NCBI RefSeq assembly: GCF_000428845.1
Contig: NZ_AUAS01000003.1
Location: 434,001 to 498,000, forward strand
Origin: Dyadobacter alkalitolerans DSM 23607
GTDB taxonomy: Bacteria; Bacteroidota; Bacteroidia; Cytophagales; Spirosomataceae
Direction of reading: 5' to 3'
DNA length: 64,000 nucleotides
Of the stretch, positions 61,484 through 64,000 are shown piece by piece. Under the pieces are notes generated by a model. The model saw only the letters and a program-made list of their open reading frames with translations, was not told the DNA's origin and ran no database searches. Numbering within the stretch: position 1 is the stretch's first letter; each line of letters starts with the position of its first letter. A program made the position numbers and the translations under genes.

Positions 61484-61921
61484 CTATTTAATATAAGGCT
61501 GGTCGATCACGCCAATGTGGCCCGATTTGGTGAGCATAGTCACAAAGTCCTGAATCTGCTTCCCGACATTGGGATATAGCAATTTTTTATCCAGTTCATG
61601 GATAGGAAGCCAAACCATTTCCTCGGCAGTTGTATGGACCGGGTTCAACTTTGGATCTCCTGTGATTTTGGTATGAAAAACCATGTGCAGGGTTTCTTTT
61701 TCGATCTCTTTCCAGATCACTTCCCCGCAGATCACCATTTCGTTGATATCCGACATAACGCCCAATTCCTCATTCAATTCGCGGTCAAGTGCGGCTTGGA
61801 GACTTTCGCCGGGATCAGGATTGCCGCCGGGCAATGCATAAACCTCCTGATCGCCATAGCAATAGCGTAAAGTGAGCACGCGCTCATCTTGTAAAATAAT
61901 GGCAGAAGGACGAACATTCAT
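61484..61921 (-). CDS. NUDIX hydrolase
   Basis: A 145-residue hydrolase with a complete Nudix box, GNPDPGE...REL-EELGV (G-x5-E-x7-REU-x-EE-x-GU). It cleaves a nucleoside diphosphate linked to another moiety; the substrate is unknown (candidates are 8-oxo-dGTP, NDP-sugars or ADP-ribose). It follows gmhA by 39 bp and is probably in the mnmD-gmhA-nudix operon, which would fit sugar-nucleotide clean-up, but this is inference. Confidence 0.88.
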   Translation of the reverse strand: MNVRPSAIILQDERVLTLRYCYGDQEVYALPGGNPDPGESLQAALDRELNEELGVMSDINEMVICGEVIWKEIEKETLHMVFHTKITGDPKLNPVHTTAEEMVWLPIHELDKKLLYPNVGKQIQDFVTMLTKSGHIGVIDQPYIK

Positions 61922-61960
61922 GGGTCTGGGAGTTGGTGTGCAGGGGATAATATAGCCCTA

Positions 61961-62545
61961 TTATTCCTGCAAAACCATTTTTTCAATCAAAAGCATAAAA
62001 ATATGGATCACCTTAATGTGGATTTCCTGAATGCGGTCCGCATAGCCAAAGTGTGGGACACGAATTTCAATGTCGGCGGCTCCGGCCAGTTTACCGCCGT
62101 CTTTTCCTGACATAATGATCACTTTCATGCCCTTCGCACGCGCTGCTTCGGTGGCTTTGATAATGTTCGCAGAATTCCCGCTGGTGCTGAGTCCGAAAAG
62201 CACATCGCCGGGTTGTCCCAAGCCTTCAATAAACCTTGAAAACACGTATTCGTAACCATAATCATTGCTTACGCAACTCAAATGGCTTACGTCGGAAATG
62301 GCTATGGCCGGCAATGAACGGCGGTTATCACGGTAACGGCCTGTTAGTTCTTCCGCAAAATGCATAGCGTCACAATGTGAGCCACCGTTTCCGCAGGAAA
62401 TAATCTTTCCGTTTGCCAAAATCGCATCGGCCATTAACCGCGCCGCTTTTTCTATTTTTTCAATTTGGATGGGGTCATTCAAAAACTGATCTAAGACCGC
62501 TTGCGCTTCTTTTAATTCCTGGCTAATAATGCTGGCGTAATCCAT
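61961..62545 (-). CDS. gmhA: D-sedoheptulose 7-phosphate isomerase (SIS domain)
   Basis: A 194-residue SIS-fold enzyme. It has the characteristic [20 protein letters not shown] and [12 protein letters not shown] phosphosugar sites, plus the C-terminal [15 protein letters not shown] helix. It makes D-glycero-D-manno-heptose 7-phosphate, the first step in heptose synthesis for lipopolysaccharide or S-layer glycans. It lies 14 bp after mnmD. Other heptose-pathway genes are not in the window; kdsA lies 45 kb away. Confidence 0.92.
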   Translation of the reverse strand: MDYASIISQELKEAQAVLDQFLNDPIQIEKIEKAARLMADAILANGKIISCGNGGSHCDAMHFAEELTGRYRDNRRSLPAIAISDVSHLSCVSNDYGYEYVFSRFIEGLGQPGDVLFGLSTSGNSANIIKATEAARAKGMKVIIMSGKDGGKLAGAADIEIRVPHFGYADRIQEIHIKVIHIFMLLIEKMVLQE

Positions 62546-62559
62546 TTATATTAAGATTT

Positions 62560-63216
62560 TTAAATTTTTATCGCTTTCAAAACGTGGGTTTTCCGTCCCG
62601 GTCCTCTGTGTCGCTGCACTTCAAAACCCGCTGCCCTCAACGCACGTTTCACAATTCCTTTAGAAGAATATGTTACCAATACGCCGCCTTGCCGGGTTTG
62701 GGCTGCTACTTGTGAAAATATTTCTGCTGTCCACAATTCCGGCTGCGCTCTCGGATCAAAGGCATCGTAGTAAATAACATCAAATTTTTCGGTTGACTTA
62801 AAATTTTCGAGCCGGGAATGTTCTTTCCGCAGTGTAAAATTTTCGGAAAGCGGGCAATCGGCGGACCAGAGGCAGTCGTGCAGGTCCATAAAGCCGGAGT
62901 AGCCGGTTAATGCGGCATAATTCAAAGAAAAAGCCTCGTCCCGCGTAACGGGAAAGGCTTCTACTGCGACGTAATAAATATTTTTATTGAGCAAGTCGGC
63001 CAGTTTCCAGGTCAGGAAAGCATTTAATCCTGTTCCAAAACCCATTTCAAAAACATAAACCGTAGATTCCGACTCTTCAAGGATCGGACGCAAACCGAGA
63101 TTAACATAAATGTGCTCTGCTTCGACCAGCGCACCTTGTAATGAATGATATTGCTGATTGTACTGTGGACTATACAGCGAATGTGAACCGTCTTCGGTTA
63201 CGATGAGGCGTTCCAA
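62560..63216 (-). CDS. tRNA (mnm5s2U34)-methyltransferase, MnmD-type
   Basis: A 218-residue SAM methyltransferase. FEMGFGTGLNAFLTW is the SAM-binding motif I. DVIYYDAFDPRAQPELWT and the C-terminal RRALRAAGFEV/GPGRKTHVLKAIK-like region match the methyltransferase half of MnmC. The stand-alone form lacks the FAD-dependent oxidase domain. It methylates the wobble uridine of certain tRNAs. It is followed by gmhA at 14 bp and preceded by the retropepsin-like gene at 40 bp. Confidence 0.88.
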   Translation of the reverse strand: MERLIVTEDGSHSLYSPQYNQQYHSLQGALVEAEHIYVNLGLRPILEESESTVYVFEMGFGTGLNAFLTWKLADLLNKNIYYVAVEAFPVTRDEAFSLNYAALTGYSGFMDLHDCLWSADCPLSENFTLRKEHSRLENFKSTEKFDVIYYDAFDPRAQPELWTAEIFSQVAAQTRQGGVLVTYSSKGIVKRALRAAGFEVQRHRGPGRKTHVLKAIKI

Positions 63217-63256
63217 GTTAAGCCGCGTATTTAATTGAATTTGGCTTAAAAGTAAA

Positions 63257-64000
63257 CTAAATCATTCTTTTGAGGGTAATTTGGGTAAAGAAAATATCTC
63301 CCTTCCGTTTTACCAGCAAATCAATGTTCCGCCCGTCGCCACGCTGTAAGAGCTTATAAATCTCACTGACATTCAAGTCCGTAGCCGCATGATCATCGAT
63401 AAACAAAAGCTGATCGCCTTCCAAAAGCCCCGCTTTACGAGCCGGTGAATCGTCGGCAATGTGGTTGACAATGTAAGAACGCAGGTCGATGCCTTCCGCA
63501 CGGATCTCCATTCCGCTCATATCATGTTCAAATTTCTCACGCAAACGGCTTTTAACCGGTTTGAGCACCATATAGCTCTGCGAATAGTTCATTGTTACCT
63601 TAAAACGGCGCAGCAGTTCACACCCAATATTTCCCTGCCGCGACTGCCCGGCGCGCAATTTGGAACCAAATGCAATGCTGTCTGGAAACGACGCCACAAT
63701 GTTGTCCATCGTAAAACGGCCCAGCCGCAGCCGGTCTATCCTGCCGAGATTGCCATTAATCACCCCATTCAGACCACGTCCCAACTGCGCCCGTATGACC
63801 TTTTCGGGAAGCCTGAATGATTCTTTCGGCGTGTTATTGAGCAGCAATGCATGTCCGGCTCCCGTATCAATCAAAACCCGGATCGGGTGCTCGCGGCCGT
63901 CGGCAAAAAGGGTTACCGCATCTGTAAATGGCTTGGTATCCTCAATGATCAGCGGGTGCTTGTCGCCTTTTCTTGTCCTATAACGATATTTATCGGGGCG
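63257..64000 (-). CDS. Retropepsin-like aspartic protease with PDZ domain (5' end outside window)
   Basis: The frame is open to the window end, so the start lies beyond 64000; about 247 C-terminal residues are visible. VLIDTGAGHALLL contains the DTG catalytic motif of retropepsin-like (Aspartyl_protease_2 type) domains, preceded by a strand (DAVTLFADGREHPI) expected before it. NIGCELLRRFKVTMNYSQ is the usual end of this domain. A PDZ domain (SPARKAGLLEGDQLLFIDDH) closes the protein. An apparent Met at 63874 is an internal TTG and not the start. It is likely exported; substrates are unknown. Confidence 0.88.
   Translation of the reverse strand, partial: RPDKYRYRTRKGDKHPLIIEDTKPFTDAVTLFADGREHPIRVLIDTGAGHALLLNNTPKESFRLPEKVIRAQLGRGLNGVINGNLGRIDRLRLGRFTMDNIVASFPDSIAFGSKLRAGQSRQGNIGCELLRRFKVTMNYSQSYMVLKPVKSRLREKFEHDMSGMEIRAEGIDLRSYIVNHIADDSPARKAGLLEGDQLLFIDDHAATDLNVSEIYKLLQRGDGRNIDLLVKRKGDIFFTQITLKRMI

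Noticed and set aside
1..64000. tRNA, rRNA, insertion sequence, prophage or defence island
   Set aside because: Reading the intergenic spacers on both strands revealed no tRNA-like sequence ending in CCA, no transposase or integrase, and no defence gene cluster beyond the single toxin-antitoxin pair.

Overview
The window reads as an ordinary chromosomal stretch of a Bacteroidota bacterium. Gene content and protein style point to the Cytophagales, and a Dyadobacter/Spirosomaceae-like organism is my best guess; this was not tested by any search. Supporting signs are a DUF5117-type metzincin, a TonB-dependent receptor with a carboxypeptidase-regulatory-like N-terminus, a helix-hairpin-helix outer-membrane protein, a type II glutaminyl-cyclase-like lipoprotein, Bacteroidota-type promoters (TTG, 17-23 nt, TAnnTTTG), start codons without strong Shine-Dalgarno sequences, and signal peptides that almost always end just before Gln. 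No rRNA, tRNA, CRISPR array, insertion sequence, prophage or integrase is visible. Coding density is high, and only two gene-free stretches exceed 300 bp.

Layout. 1-674 is the 3' part of a Ppx/GppA phosphatase gene. 771-4060 (+) holds a secreted metzincin and a cytosolic-looking M23-fold protein. 4057-7791 (-) is a ctpA-like protease, SDR oxidoreductase and MFS exporter cluster. 7929-9878 (-) is acetoacetyl-CoA ligase. 10173-11843 (+) is a pseudouridine synthase with a long disordered repeat tail, converging on a DegP/HtrA protease and an Hsp20 (-). 14411-16705 (-) is the acpP-fabF-rnc operon. 16937-19566 (+) is kdsA, a PAP2 phosphatase, a GyrI-like protein and tag. 19567-21367 (-) is a GDPD and a PfkB kinase. 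21553-24475 (+) is a DUF5618-like protein, cysS and the glutaminyl-cyclase-like lipoprotein. 24477-26774 (-) is pbpC. 26879-34629 (+) is glpK, a DnaQ-like exonuclease and nuoK-L-M-N. 34632-35555 (-) is a secreted esterase-like hydrolase. 35920-40555 (+) is an alpha/beta hydrolase, a CBS protein, nadK, a dipeptide epimerase and an AONS-like PLP enzyme. 40563-42607 (-) is tatC and pdhA. 42735-43838 (+) is recF, followed by a small toxin-antitoxin pair and a GDP-mannose pyrophosphorylase (-). 45809-48889 (+) is a TonB receptor. 48898-49542 (-) is upp. 49668-57596 (+) is a Wzi-like protein, nadC, an HHH outer-membrane protein, recQ, a Rid-family protein and an orphan small protein. 57612-64000 (-) is a large SNF2 helicase, a NUDIX hydrolase, gmhA, mnmD and a truncated retropepsin-PDZ protein.

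How the genes work together. Envelope building is well represented: KdsA (Kdo), GmhA (heptose), the GDP-mannose enzyme, PbpC, a Wzi-like protein, PAP2, TatC, HtrA and CtpA. Respiration is represented by the distal membrane arm of complex I. DNA maintenance is represented by RecF, RecQ, Tag, a DEDDh exonuclease and SNF2. NAD supply is represented by NadC and NadK.

No obviously new defence or mobile system is present. The observations most worth a second look are: (1) the Gln-after-signal-peptide pattern together with a candidate glutaminyl cyclase; (2) nuoKLMN standing apart from nuoA-J behind its own consensus promoter; (3) the nadK/dipeptide-epimerase/AONS-like operon, which may be a small uncharacterised pathway; (4) a Rid protein without the catalytic Arg; (5) a soluble M23 protein; (6) repeated palindromes upstream of hsp20; and (7) terminators that overlap coding or promoter sequence.
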